Below, piece by piece: positions 8,144 to 16,901 of a stretch of 64,000 nt of DNA. Each line of letters opens with the position of its first letter. Positions within the stretch are counted from its first letter, which is position 1. Under the pieces are notes generated by a model. The model did not search any database, was not told the origin of the DNA, and was given only the letters and a program-made list of their open reading frames with translations. The position numbers and the translations under genes are program-made. This DNA comes from an uncultured Flavihumibacter sp. (lineage in GTDB: Bacteria > Bacteroidota > Bacteroidia > Chitinophagales > Chitinophagaceae), in NCBI GenBank assembly GCA_902168105.1, contig CABHOY010000020.1, positions 102,052 to 166,051 on the forward strand. The letters are read 5' to 3'.

Positions 8144-10516
8144 ATGTTAAGGAACTATCTGAAAATTGCCTGGCGGAACTTTGTCCGGAACAAAGCCTTT
8201 TCAGTAATTAATATAGTTGGTCTGACAATAGGGCTAGCCTGTAGTCTGATGATATTGTTGTGGGTATGGGACGAAGTTAGCGTAGACAATTTTCATAAGA
8301 ACGGCGACCGGTTATATGCCGTTTATGAAAGACAGTATATTGATAACAACGTATATGCGGGATATAATACGCCAGGCGTGCTGGCGAATGAGCTGAAGCG
8401 TACAATTCCTGAAATTGAATACGCTTCAGCTTTTGCATGGATCAATGATACCCCTGATCGCCTGGTTTTCAGGGTTGGAGATAAACTTATGAAGTTTGAG
8501 GGTTGTTATGCCGACTCCGATTACTTTAGAATGATGAGTTATCCTTTGTTAAAAGGATCGCCAGCAACGGCATTGAATACACCCGGATCAATATGCCTTT
8601 CGGATAAAATGGCGAAAGCTTTTTTTGGAAGTGCTGCCGCAGCTTTGGGTAAAACGATCAATTACGATAACAGGAAGGATATGACGGTGACCGGTGTCTT
8701 TGAAGACTTACCAGGAGCTGCTGCTGTTAAATTTGATTTCCTCATCAACTGGATGAGTTTCCTGGATGATAATAAGTGGGCTAAAGAATGGGGGAATACC
8801 GGACCGAATACCCTTATTATGCTGCGCAAGGATGCTAATCCTTCGTTGGCGGAAGCTAAGATCAGGAAGGCAATGGAGAAGTTCAGCTCTCCGAATTTCC
8901 GGATCGAACTGGAGATGCAACGTTTTGGCGATACTTACCTGCACGGTAATTTTAAGAATGGTTATTTATCGGGCGGGCGTATAGAGTATGTTAGACTATT
9001 CATCGTGTTAGCGATATTTATCCTGGTGATCGCCTGCATCAATTTTATGAACCTCACTACAGCGCGTTCTTCCAAGAGAGCAAAAGAGATCGGGATTCGT
9101 AAGGTGGCCGGGGCTATGCGTGGGGCGTTGATAAAACAGTTCTTAAGTGAAGCCATGATACTGGCAGGTGTATCGGTCCTGCTGGCGCTGTTGATCGTTA
9201 TGCTTGCGTTACCTTCTTTTAATCTGCTGACAGGTAAGCAGGTCATATTTCCTTATTCAAACATTTACTTCTGGGGAGCATTGACCTTTTTAACCGTTGT
9301 TACTGGTTTTGCTGCTGGCAGTTATCCTGCAATTTTCCTTTCCTCGTTTAAACCTATCAGTGTCTTAAAGGGAACATTGAAGTTCAGTGGTAATGCAACG
9401 ATGTTCCGCAAGGGGCTTGTCGTGTTCCAGTTTGTACTTTCCATTGTGATCATAACAGGTACGATCGTCGTTTCAAAGCAGGTGAATTATCTGCAGCGTA
9501 TCAATCTTGGTTATGACAGGGAGAACCTGTTGTATATACCTATTGAAGGTGCATTCACCAGTAAGTATAGCATCTTTAAAGAAATTGCATCACATGCGCC
9601 TGGGGTGAAAATGGTGTCGAAAATAGGAGAGGCGCCTACATCTGTAAGGAGTGCCACTTTTGCTGTGGAATGGAGCGGAAAAGAGCCTAATACTGCTCCG
9701 CAATTTACGAATACAGCGATTGGATATGACTTTGTAAAAACGATGGATCTAAAGTTAATAGATGGCCGTGATTATTCGAAGAATTTTGTTTCTGATTCTA
9801 CCGGTTACCTGATCAATGAGTCTGCCCTGAAGATCATCGGATATAAAGACCCTATCGGAAAACCACTGACGTTCTGGGGACAGAAGGGACACATCGTAGG
9901 GCTACTGAAAGACTTCCATGTAACGTCATTGCATGATCCTATTCAACCATTAATCTTGCGGTTAGACGTGAAGGAAAACTGGGGTAATATCCTTGTGCGT
10001 ACAGAAGCCGGTAAAACAAAGCAGGCGCTGGCAAGTCTTGAAAAGATCTGTAAAGAGCTGAATCCAAATGTTCCGTTTACCTATTCATTTGCCGATGCGG
10101 AATATGAGCAATTGTATAAGAGTGAGGGGATAGTCAGCCAACTGTCTGCTTATTTTTCCTTTTTCAGCATATTGGTTTCTTGTCTGGGACTACTTGGGCT
10201 GGCGATGTTCACAGCGGAACAGCGTATAAAGGAGATAGGCATCCGCAAGGTGTTGGGCGCCAGTATGACGTCTTTATTCGGGCTATTATCGAAAGAATTT
10301 ATCCTGCTTGTTATTGTAGCGTTGGTGATCGCATCTCCGCTGGCTTGGTTCATTATGAACAAATGGCTGCAGGAGTTTGCGTATAAGATCAATATTGAGT
10401 GGTGGATGTTTGCACTGTCTGCCTTTTTGGTTATGTTTATTGCAGGGCTGACGGTGGGGTATCAGGGCATTAAAGCTGCGTTAGTGAATCCGGTGAAGAG
10501 TTTGAGGATGGAGTAA
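8144..10516 (+). CDS. MacB/FtsX-type ABC transporter permease
   Basis: The ATG at 8144 gives the standard family opening MLRNYLKIAWRNFVRNKAFS; a longer version from 8075 is unlikely. The 790-residue protein has two copies of the FtsX module: membrane segment 1 with a periplasmic MacB_PCD domain (about 40-260), three membrane segments (about 280-420), a second membrane segment after RKGLVVFQFVLSIVII (about 425), a second periplasmic domain, and three closing segments (about 670-780). Both copies carry the coupling motif KEIGIRK(V). It would work with a separate ATPase, which is not adjacent; such orphan permeases are common in Bacteroidota. Confidence 0.92.
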   Translation: MLRNYLKIAWRNFVRNKAFSVINIVGLTIGLACSLMILLWVWDEVSVDNFHKNGDRLYAVYERQYIDNNVYAGYNTPGVLANELKRTIPEIEYASAFAWINDTPDRLVFRVGDKLMKFEGCYADSDYFRMMSYPLLKGSPATALNTPGSICLSDKMAKAFFGSAAAALGKTINYDNRKDMTVTGVFEDLPGAAAVKFDFLINWMSFLDDNKWAKEWGNTGPNTLIMLRKDANPSLAEAKIRKAMEKFSSPNFRIELEMQRFGDTYLHGNFKNGYLSGGRIEYVRLFIVLAIFILVIACINFMNLTTARSSKRAKEIGIRKVAGAMRGALIKQFLSEAMILAGVSVLLALLIVMLALPSFNLLTGKQVIFPYSNIYFWGALTFLTVVTGFAAGSYPAIFLSSFKPISVLKGTLKFSGNATMFRKGLVVFQFVLSIVIITGTIVVSKQVNYLQRINLGYDRENLLYIPIEGAFTSKYSIFKEIASHAPGVKMVSKIGEAPTSVRSATFAVEWSGKEPNTAPQFTNTAIGYDFVKTMDLKLIDGRDYSKNFVSDSTGYLINESALKIIGYKDPIGKPLTFWGQKGHIVGLLKDFHVTSLHDPIQPLILRLDVKENWGNILVRTEAGKTKQALASLEKICKELNPNVPFTYSFADAEYEQLYKSEGIVSQLSAYFSFFSILVSCLGLLGLAMFTAEQRIKEIGIRKVLGASMTSLFGLLSKEFILLVIVALVIASPLAWFIMNKWLQEFAYKINIEWWMFALSAFLVMFIAGLTVGYQGIKAALVNPVKSLRME

Positions 10517-10708
10517 GGGAGTTGATTATTATCAGGATTTGTACAGGTGGGCCGGTTGATTGAACCCAGGGTGCCAGTGTAAAGATTCAGCTGCACTGGT
10601 GCAGGATAGCAATATTAAGAAGAGAGTTCAGCTAAGTGAATCAACGCTGAATATGTTAAGGTTATATAATGCTACACTAATTTATCTAAACAGTCAAAAA
10701 TAGTACAG

Positions 10709-11143
10709 ATGCTATTATTTGAAAGAATGCTTGGATTATTGGGGATTATTCTATTTTTAAGTAGTTGCGTAAAGACGACGCCCAAGCAAAAAATACTTGG
10801 AACATCGAATGATTTAATCTCAGCTTTGAAGGAAGACAGAGAATCGGATTTTAACAAACTGATTGGAGTGGAATTGAGTGTGATCGCGAAGGATGATGAA
10901 ATGTTACACAGGGATTATACAAAGATCAGAAGGTATGTTCAAAAATATACAAGTTTTGACAGACTCTATGCGAAAATTACAGATCAATATGACGATGTAA
11001 GTAAATTACGTGTGGAAATCCCAATATTCAAGGGAATGGATAGTGTTGAGAATATCAAAGAAATTCGACTGAATATTTTTTTTGGCCCTCCTCAATTTGT
11101 ACCGTTGAATAAAATTTCTGGTTATGAATTAATCATAAAGTAG
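10709..11143 (+). CDS. Small lipoprotein, paralogue of the next gene
   Basis: The 144-residue product starts with a lipoprotein signal (lipobox LSSC, cysteine at about residue 20). The mature part has helices followed by strands ending FFGPPQFVPLNKISGYELIIK. I do not know the family. The protein encoded at 11285-11638 is a clear paralogue (shared patterns TSN, ED/EN-RE-DF, YDD, PIFKG-DS, FGPP, KI-GYEL), so this is a tandem duplication. Being intact, it shows what the broken neighbour should look like. Confidence 0.7.
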   Translation: MLLFERMLGLLGIILFLSSCVKTTPKQKILGTSNDLISALKEDRESDFNKLIGVELSVIAKDDEMLHRDYTKIRRYVQKYTSFDRLYAKITDQYDDVSKLRVEIPIFKGMDSVENIKEIRLNIFFGPPQFVPLNKISGYELIIK

Positions 11144-11195
11144 TAAAAAGAAACGATAGGCCCTGGGAGCTTTCTAAACAATCAAAATTTGAAAG

Positions 11196-11285
11196 ATGCT
11201 GTATCGGCAACGATTGATTGTGTTTTTTGTACTTGCGTTATGTTTGAGAAGTTGTGAAAGACTATCCCAAAGGAGAGAATATTAA
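11196..11285 (+). pseudogene. Detached lipoprotein signal peptide of the second paralogue
   Basis: An ATG at 11196 opens a 29-codon frame encoding a lipoprotein-type leader (hydrophobic run then LRSC) that ends at TAA 11283-11285. The body of the paralogue then continues in another frame from the overlapping ATG at 11285. By comparison with the upstream paralogue, one missing base just before 11285 would rejoin them, so this looks like a frameshifted lipoprotein gene. A sequencing error or coupled expression of a leaderless body are alternatives. Confidence 0.6.
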
Positions 11286-11638
11286 TGACATCGAATAAGG
11301 TAATAGATGTTTTCGAGGAAAACAGAGAAACCGATTTTATTCGTATGATTGGTCCGGAGTCGATCATGATAAAAGATGAAGAAAAGGTTCACTGGGTTTT
11401 TGAGCGTGTCAGAAAGTATGTATTAGCATATAGTAGCTTCGATAGGATCCCGGTAATAGTTACGGATAAATATGATGATCTGGGTAGACTAGAAGTGAGA
11501 ATGCCTATTTTCAAAGGTAGGGATTCGATTAATAATGTTAAAGAAATGGAATTGAAAATTTATTTTGGTCCGCCTAATCTTTTCCCACTGACAAAAATTA
11601 CGGGCTATGAATTAGTCATAAATAAATTGCATGAGTAA
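11285..11638 (+). CDS. Leaderless body of a lipoprotein paralogue (frameshifted gene)
   Basis: The 117-residue frame aligns along its whole length with residues about 32-144 of the upstream lipoprotein, but it lacks its own signal peptide, which lies in a different frame just upstream with a TAATG stop/start overlap. Unless the overlap couples translation, the protein would stay in the cytoplasm or not be made. The family is not recognised. The final 8 bases overlap the next gene (ATGAGTAA), suggesting one transcript. Confidence 0.55.
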   Translation: MTSNKVIDVFEENRETDFIRMIGPESIMIKDEEKVHWVFERVRKYVLAYSSFDRIPVIVTDKYDDLGRLEVRMPIFKGRDSINNVKEMELKIYFGPPNLFPLTKITGYELVINKLHE

Positions 11639-11915
11639 AAAAGACGCTTATATAAACGCATACTTGATCTCTTTTTTATATGTTGGTTTAGGAACTTTGA
11701 CAGTTATGTCAGTGTATCCGGATGATAAATTTTCCGGAGAATGGGTTTGGGTTGGTTTGTTGCTAACGTTCCCTGTTAATTGCATAAGTTTCGGGTATAG
11801 GTATGCCGAGCCGAACTCTTATCTTCCTGTCGTTTTAATTCAGTTCTGTGTATTTGTTTTGGTGGGCTGGATGATATATAGGGGGTATTTTAAGAAGAGG
11901 ATATGGATTGAATAG
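11631..11915 (+). CDS. Small membrane protein, unknown
   Basis: The 94-residue product has three hydrophobic stretches (about residues 10-28, 41-58 and 68-86) and positively charged ends, so it should be a small inner membrane protein. No family is recognised. It overlaps the preceding gene by 8 bases and probably shares its transcript. Confidence 0.6.
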   Translation: MSKKDAYINAYLISFLYVGLGTLTVMSVYPDDKFSGEWVWVGLLLTFPVNCISFGYRYAEPNSYLPVVLIQFCVFVLVGWMIYRGYFKKRIWIE

Positions 11916-11980
11916 GGAATGGTGAATGCCTTTTGAATGGCCTCTGATATTTAGATGTTTTAAAGGAAAGTAATTGACCT

Positions 11981-12289
11981 ATGCCGCTTAAAAAGCAAGC
12001 TGTATTTTCATTATGTGTTTTTGCTATCATTGCTTTAAAGTATATTTTGGTGAATCGAATGAATGTCATCAATTCTAATAGTAGTACGCATAGAATACTG
12101 AGTAGTTTTTTTATAATGCCTCTTTTGTTTGCCGGAGTATATTATTCGCTAGGAATAATAGTTGATAGTTATAGGGAAAGGAGAAGGTTGAGTAAAGTTT
12201 TAGTTGATTGGAATGTGATTATATCTTTGCCGGCATTGTTGGTTCTTTTATTTTTAGTGGGGCAGGTCATTTCGTTGTTCTTAATTTAG
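11981..12289 (+). CDS. Small membrane protein, unknown
   Basis: The 102-residue product has three hydrophobic segments (about 7-24, 41-61, 80-101) and a basic patch SYRERRRLSK between the second and third. No family is recognised. The 282 bp after it hold no gene; the stretch is AT-rich and should include the promoter of the next gene. Confidence 0.55.
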   Translation: MPLKKQAVFSLCVFAIIALKYILVNRMNVINSNSSTHRILSSFFIMPLLFAGVYYSLGIIVDSYRERRRLSKVLVDWNVIISLPALLVLLFLVGQVISLFLI

Positions 12290-12571
12290 ATAGTGAAATT
12301 TTAGTGCGAGACATTATGAGCAGCTGATGTTGCATGATGTGAAACTTCGTTCCCCTATACAGATACGATACATTTCTGGTTTCTTTCTTCTGTTAGGAAT
12401 GGTGTTAATTGATGTGAAGATTACTATACAATTAATTTATTTCTGTTTTTGACATTGTTTTGTGATATTTGATTTTCGTTAAAAGTTTTATGTTACCCGA
12501 TAACCATTGAGGTTACCTATACTTTGTTCGTATAGAATCAGCTTTTTCAATTTAGATCTTAGCCTATACAT

Positions 12572-14011
12572 ATGACTAGTTTGATTATTATAAGTCTTCT
12601 TATGATAGATCTGCACAGTTCTGTTGACTTTCAACGTAAGGATACTATACTATCAGTCCAGGATAGCAGTTTTAAAAAAGCACCTCGATTACCTGGGAAT
12701 TATTTGTCTCAGGTGAAGCAGAAGTCAATGCACGTGGAGCAGCAGGTAAATAAACGGACCGGCAAAGCATTGAGCCGTTTGCTTAAACAGGAGAAGAAAA
12801 TGAAAGCCCGCCTCTGGAAAGTTGATTCTATAGCTGTAGGAAATATCTTCTCAAAATCAATTGACAGTTTGGGTAGTCTGAAAGCCGGTCTTAAAAATAA
12901 AGTAACAAGCAAACTGCCATTGGGCGGTGGAGGCGGCTATCTTGATACACTTGGTAATTCCCTGAAGTTTTTGGAGGGCAAGGGAGAATTGTTAGGGGCT
13001 TCGAAGGGGAAACTCGTTGATGTTACTAATAACATTGAATCTCTTCAGGGTAAACTACAGCAGGCAGACCAGATAAAGGCTTATATCCGGGAGCATAAGA
13101 AACAGCTGAAGGAACAGTTATCTCAGTATACCGGCTTTACGAAAAATCTTCAGAAGATCAATAAAGAAGCCTACTACTATGGTCAGCAGATCAGTGAGTA
13201 CAAAACGCTCCTGAAGGACAAAAAGAAGGCGGAAGCAAAAGCGATGGAGTTGTTGAAGAAGATGCCTGTTTACAATGATTTCATCCGCCGGAATTCTCAA
13301 TTAGCAAGTCTCTTTAATCTTGGATCATCTGAAACAGCTACTGCACAGAGTTTGGAGGGGCTTCAGACCCGTAGCCAGGTGGAACAGCTGATCCAGCAAA
13401 GACTAGGCAATGATCCTGCTGCACGGCAGGCTGTTAGTCAGCAGATGGACCAGGCGCGTTCCCAGTTAAATGAACTGAAAAGTAAGTTTCCTGATCTGGA
13501 CAATGCGGGTGATATGCCTGACTTTAAGCCGAACCCTATGAAGACGAAGAGCTTCCTGCAACGGTTGGAGTTTGGTGGGAATATTCAATTCCAGAAATCC
13601 AGCCGTTATTTCCCCACAACATCAGATATCGCGGGTCAGATAGGTTATAGATTGCATAAGAACGGGACAGCAGGTATTGGTATGTCGTACAAGTTGGGGT
13701 TAGGGACAGGCTGGGATCATATTGCGATTAGTCATCAGGGTGTGGGATTACGGTCATTCGTTGACTGGAAACTGAAGGGAACTTTTTTTGTGAACGGTGG
13801 CTTTGAACAGAACCATGTGTCGACAATATCGCGGGTTAATGGGGTGGAGAGCTGGAGTGGCTGGCAGGGAAGTGCGTTGCTGGGGGTAAGTAAGAAGTAT
13901 AAGGTGAGTGCGAAGTTGAAAGGGAATATTATGCTGTTGTATGATTTTCTGGCGAAGCGGAATACGCCGTCAACGAGTCCTGTTAAGCTGAGATTAGGGT
14001 ACAATTTTTAA
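12572..14011 (+). CDS. Coiled-coil protein with C-terminal outer-membrane-like barrel domain
   Basis: The 479-residue protein begins with a short hydrophobic stretch (about 2-12) that may be a signal or a cut-short signal peptide. It continues with a long lysine- and glutamine-rich helical region (about 30-310, including KKQLKEQLSQY and DKKKAEAKAMELLKK) and ends in about 130 residues of alternating strands (FGGNIQFQ, IAGQIGYRL, LRLGYNF) closing on phenylalanine, as in outer membrane barrels. No family name is certain. A periplasmic coiled coil attached to a small barrel is the simplest reading. Confidence 0.6.
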   Translation: MTSLIIISLLMIDLHSSVDFQRKDTILSVQDSSFKKAPRLPGNYLSQVKQKSMHVEQQVNKRTGKALSRLLKQEKKMKARLWKVDSIAVGNIFSKSIDSLGSLKAGLKNKVTSKLPLGGGGGYLDTLGNSLKFLEGKGELLGASKGKLVDVTNNIESLQGKLQQADQIKAYIREHKKQLKEQLSQYTGFTKNLQKINKEAYYYGQQISEYKTLLKDKKKAEAKAMELLKKMPVYNDFIRRNSQLASLFNLGSSETATAQSLEGLQTRSQVEQLIQQRLGNDPAARQAVSQQMDQARSQLNELKSKFPDLDNAGDMPDFKPNPMKTKSFLQRLEFGGNIQFQKSSRYFPTTSDIAGQIGYRLHKNGTAGIGMSYKLGLGTGWDHIAISHQGVGLRSFVDWKLKGTFFVNGGFEQNHVSTISRVNGVESWSGWQGSALLGVSKKYKVSAKLKGNIMLLYDFLAKRNTPSTSPVKLRLGYNF

Positions 14012-14035
14012 ATAAACAAAGAATAGAGAAATACC

Positions 14036-14449
14036 ATGAAGAAGATTTTCAGTAAAGGTGCATTTATCCTGACAATTACTTTGCTTGTTAACATGAGCAC
14101 AAGGGCACAAAACAAGATTGAGCCCAGCGGTAACGTTGGTATTGGAACAATGTCGCCGGTAGTAAGGCTAAGTGTGTATGGGCCTTTGGATGATTCAGCG
14201 GCCATTTCTCTTCAATCTGTCACTAATAGTCGCTTTTATATACAATAAGGCGGTTCGGTGTTAAAAATAGGAGGTACTTCACCAGGTGTAGGCATCATTA
14301 ATGTGACGAATACTGGTACTGTGGGGATGGATAGATTAGTACTCGTAAAGAACCAAGACGGTAAGATTTTGAAGGAGTATAGCTATGAATATCAGGCAAA
14401 TTCGTCTCAACCGGCGTTATCTAAAAAAGATGTTGGAAAATATACTAAT
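14036..14449 (+). pseudogene. Nonsense-interrupted secreted protein fragment
   Basis: The first 70 codons encode a signal peptide (MKKIFSKGAFILTITLL...RAQ) and a GNVGIGTMSP motif of tail-fibre/peptidase-S74-like secreted proteins common in Bacteroidota. The frame stops at TAA 14246-14248 and continues unchanged after it (GGSVLKIGGTSPGVGIINV), so a CAA to TAA change would explain the stop. The downstream part then jumps to LVLVKNQDGKILKEYSYEY, which looks like the ending of another protein type and suggests an internal deletion. The frame finally runs into the next membrane protein gene. Confidence 0.65.
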
Positions 14450-14902
14450 ATGAAAATAAACGTTAAAGTTATTTCCGCAGCAGTTTTATATGTTTTAATT
14501 GCAAGTTTCATTATCGTCGTATACCAAGGTGACGGTATCTTTTACCTTATCCGGGAATATTCTACAATAAGCTATCAGGATGACTTGAGTAATGCAAATT
14601 GGTTTGAGGTCAAAAGTTGGGTATTGATTTACGGCATTGTATCATTTTTTGTTACCAGATCGATTCTGGGTAGGGTAAGCAAGCCTATGTGGAGTGTATT
14701 GTCAATCAGCTGCATCTATGATATTGTTGTATATTTTCTTTGCATTTTCCTAATGGTATTATATAATAATTTCAGATTCAAATCAAGCGGTATCGCTCTT
14801 ATTACCTCAGTCGACAATATATTTATGCTTGCGCTATTTCAAATAGCTAAACGTTTCTTTTTAAGACTATATCTTAAAAAAGAGATGAGGCAAATAGGGT
14901 GA
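14450..14902 (+). CDS. Small four-helix membrane protein, unknown
   Basis: From the ATG at 14450 the 150-residue product has about four membrane segments (residues 6-25, 58-75, 80-105, 120-135) and a basic tail. The frame is open further upstream into the decayed gene, but the hydrophobic start MKINVKVISAAVLYVLI is a natural beginning. No family is recognised. Confidence 0.5.
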   Translation: MKINVKVISAAVLYVLIASFIIVVYQGDGIFYLIREYSTISYQDDLSNANWFEVKSWVLIYGIVSFFVTRSILGRVSKPMWSVLSISCIYDIVVYFLCIFLMVLYNNFRFKSSGIALITSVDNIFMLALFQIAKRFFLRLYLKKEMRQIG

Positions 14903-14946
14903 TACTACCGAATCAATCCTATACTCGAAGATTAATAATGTGCTAT

Positions 14947-14977
14947 AACAGTCACGCCTGGTGCTGGTGTGACTGTT
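14947..14977 (+). terminator. Hairpin terminator after the membrane protein gene
   Basis: AACAGTCAC (14947-14955) pairs with GTGACTGTT (14969-14977), followed by a short AT-rich stretch. The T tract is weak, so strength is uncertain. The remaining 200 bp to the tetR-like promoter show no gene. Confidence 0.55.
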
Positions 14978-15179
14978 ATTCAACATGAGACTGGCGTAAG
15001 AGAAATATACGTTCGAGTGACACTGCTATTACTACATTTTTTTGTTCAACTCAATATTACGATTTCGACCTTTAGCATGAAACAAGGATTAATGGTTTAA
15101 ATCTGGAGCGGAAAAAAGTATGCCGCGAAATAATTGGGTAATCTGCGTGTGAATAAAATAAATATTATATAGTTTAAAA

Positions 15180-15210
15180 TAAATTTGTCTATCTACTTGT
15201 AAGTAGGTAC
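15180..15210 (+). promoter_or_regulatory. Promoter -7 box with overlapping TetR operator
   Basis: TAAATTTG at 15180-15187 matches the Bacteroidota -7 consensus TAnnTTTG. A variant of the 18-bp operator found twice downstream (CTACTTGTAAGTAGGTAC, 15193-15210) starts 6 bases later, where transcription should begin. This is the expected arrangement for autorepression of the TetR gene that starts at 15238. Confidence 0.7.
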
Positions 15211-15237
15211 CTTTGTTTCATCAAAGCAGGAATTACG

Positions 15238-15807
15238 ATGAACACAGCACAAAATACCAAAGACAGGATAGTGGAACTCGGTAGGGATTATATGCAAAGG
15301 ATTGGATACCATTCTTTTAATTATAAACAGATCGCTTTGGAGCTGAACATCAAAAACGCTTCCATACACCATTACTTCCCATCCAAAGAAGATCTTGGTC
15401 TGGCCGTAATAGAAAAGGACCGCCAGGATTTCATTCAGCTGACACAGAAGTATAGAAAGGCAAAGGCGATGGACAAGCTGGAGGCTTTAATAGCCAATTA
15501 CGAATATTTCTTCAGCGAGGGTAGAAAGCTTTGTGTACTCAGTACTTTTAGCAGTTCTTATAATGAGATAACGGAAAGGATGCAGCTGGCCGCCTCGCAA
15601 TACGGCGAGTTGGTAACATCCTGGTTGACTGCTACATTAAAGGAAGGCTTGGAAGCAAGGGAATTTTCTTTTAAAGAGCCGGCGGAAGATCTTGCTAACG
15701 TTTGGATGGCCTTGATGCCAGGATCCCTACTGGTAGGCCGTATGGGAGGAAAGCCAACGTTCGATCGTGTAATAGGTTCACTCAGGCAGACCCTTAAATC
15801 CTCATAG
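15238..15807 (+). CDS. TetR/AcrR family transcriptional regulator
   Basis: The 189-residue protein has a typical N-terminal TetR helix-turn-helix (about residues 8-55; FNYKQIALELNIKNASIHHYFPSKEDL) and a C-terminal ligand domain of TetR_C type. It should bind as a dimer to the palindrome CTACCT-N6-AGGTAG. One copy overlaps its own promoter and two lie before the SDR gene at 15952, so it most likely represses itself and the SDR gene until a small molecule releases it. The ligand is unknown, perhaps an electrophile or an SDR substrate. Confidence 0.92.
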   Translation: MNTAQNTKDRIVELGRDYMQRIGYHSFNYKQIALELNIKNASIHHYFPSKEDLGLAVIEKDRQDFIQLTQKYRKAKAMDKLEALIANYEYFFSEGRKLCVLSTFSSSYNEITERMQLAASQYGELVTSWLTATLKEGLEAREFSFKEPAEDLANVWMALMPGSLLVGRMGGKPTFDRVIGSLRQTLKSS

Positions 15808-15831
15808 AGGATTTTTATTTGCCCATAACAC

Positions 15832-15849
15832 CTACCTGTATGTAGGTAG
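15832..15849. promoter_or_regulatory. TetR operator copy 2
   Basis: CTACCTGTATGTAGGTAG, an imperfect 18-bp palindrome identical to the copy at 15888-15905 and related to the copy in the tetR promoter. It lies 24 bp after the tetR stop codon. Confidence 0.7.
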
Positions 15850-15887
15850 TTGTAATAACGCAAGCGATATTTTTTTATCCATATATT

Positions 15888-15905
15888 CTACCTGTATGTA
15901 GGTAG
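15888..15905. promoter_or_regulatory. TetR operator copy 3
   Basis: This 18-bp site is identical to the one 56 bp upstream (about five helical turns, which would allow cooperative binding or looping). It lies 46 bp before the SDR start and probably overlaps that promoter. Confidence 0.7.
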
Positions 15906-15951
15906 AAATTCAGGACTGATTAATTTATTCAAACACACAAATTACACACAA

Positions 15952-16827
15952 ATGAAACAGATCATTCTAACAGGAAGCGCCAGCGGATTCGGTTTAAAAG
16001 CAGTTAAAACCCTTGCCTTAAAGGGACATACCGTATACGCCACCATGCGTAATGTAAATGGAGCTAACGCAGAAGTAGCAAAAGAACTGAAAGACTGGGC
16101 ACGGGCACAGAAAGTTAATGTAGAAGTAGTAGAACTGGATGTAACCAACACTGCTTCTGTTAACAATGCAGTTGCCGAAATAGCAAAAAAATCAGGTGGC
16201 AGGATCGATGTTTTGATCAACAATGCAGGGATCAGCTATTATGGGTTGGGTGAAGCATTAAGCATGGAACAGACAGAACAAATGTACCAGGTGAACACCC
16301 TCGGGCCTGAACGTACCATGAAAGCCGTGCTACCTTATATGCACGCTCAGAAAGAAGGATTGATCATCAACATAGCCAGTGTACAGAGCCGGAACCATAT
16401 CCCTAGCCTGAGCACTTATAATGGTACTAAAGCAGCGATTGATGCTGCATCTGTAGGCTACCACTATGAACTGAAATCTTCCGGTATTGATGTAGCGATT
16501 ATTCAGCCTGGTGCTTATCAGACGACTGATATCACTAACAAAGGTCTGAAAGCAAAAAATGAAGCTGTAGAAGTACATTATGGCGCTGATGCATTAGACT
16601 TCAAGCGCGCTTTGATACAGTATTTTGTACCAACTCCGGAGAGCGGCGATCCGCAGGAGGTAGCTGATGCGATGTTGAAACTGGTAGAACAGCCTAAAGG
16701 GGAAAGACCTATCTGGACGATTGTTGGCGGTGGGCCAATGGCGGAGAAATTTGAGGCAATCAATCAATCGATCAAAGATATCGTTGATTTCAACGTTAGC
16801 ATTTTGCCGCAGATCTTTCCTGCATAA
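15952..16827 (+). CDS. Short-chain dehydrogenase/reductase (classical SDR)
   Basis: The 291-residue protein has the SDR cofactor motif near its start (LTGSASGFG, TGxxxGxG type), NNAG at about residue 90 and a catalytic-site pattern S-x12-Y: serine in NIASVQSRNHIPSLSTYNGTKAA, with Y-x-x-x-K written as YNGTK. It should be an NAD(P)(H)-dependent oxidoreductase acting on a carbonyl or alcohol; substrate unknown. Two operator copies for the upstream TetR protein lie in its promoter region, so it is the likely target of that regulator. Confidence 0.92.
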   Translation: MKQIILTGSASGFGLKAVKTLALKGHTVYATMRNVNGANAEVAKELKDWARAQKVNVEVVELDVTNTASVNNAVAEIAKKSGGRIDVLINNAGISYYGLGEALSMEQTEQMYQVNTLGPERTMKAVLPYMHAQKEGLIINIASVQSRNHIPSLSTYNGTKAAIDAASVGYHYELKSSGIDVAIIQPGAYQTTDITNKGLKAKNEAVEVHYGADALDFKRALIQYFVPTPESGDPQEVADAMLKLVEQPKGERPIWTIVGGGPMAEKFEAINQSIKDIVDFNVSILPQIFPA

Positions 16828-16858
16828 TCACAAACATCTGGTAGGATGTGAACAGAGA

Positions 16859-16891
16859 GAATACCTTTTCCCATTATGGGAAAGGGTATTC
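16859..16891. terminator. Bidirectional terminator between convergent genes
   Basis: A 15-bp stem (16859-16873 with 16877-16891) with a three-base loop lies between the stop of the SDR gene and the stop of the convergent gene at 16902, so it can serve both. Confidence 0.75.
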
Positions 16892-16901
16892 CAATTTAGA
16901 T

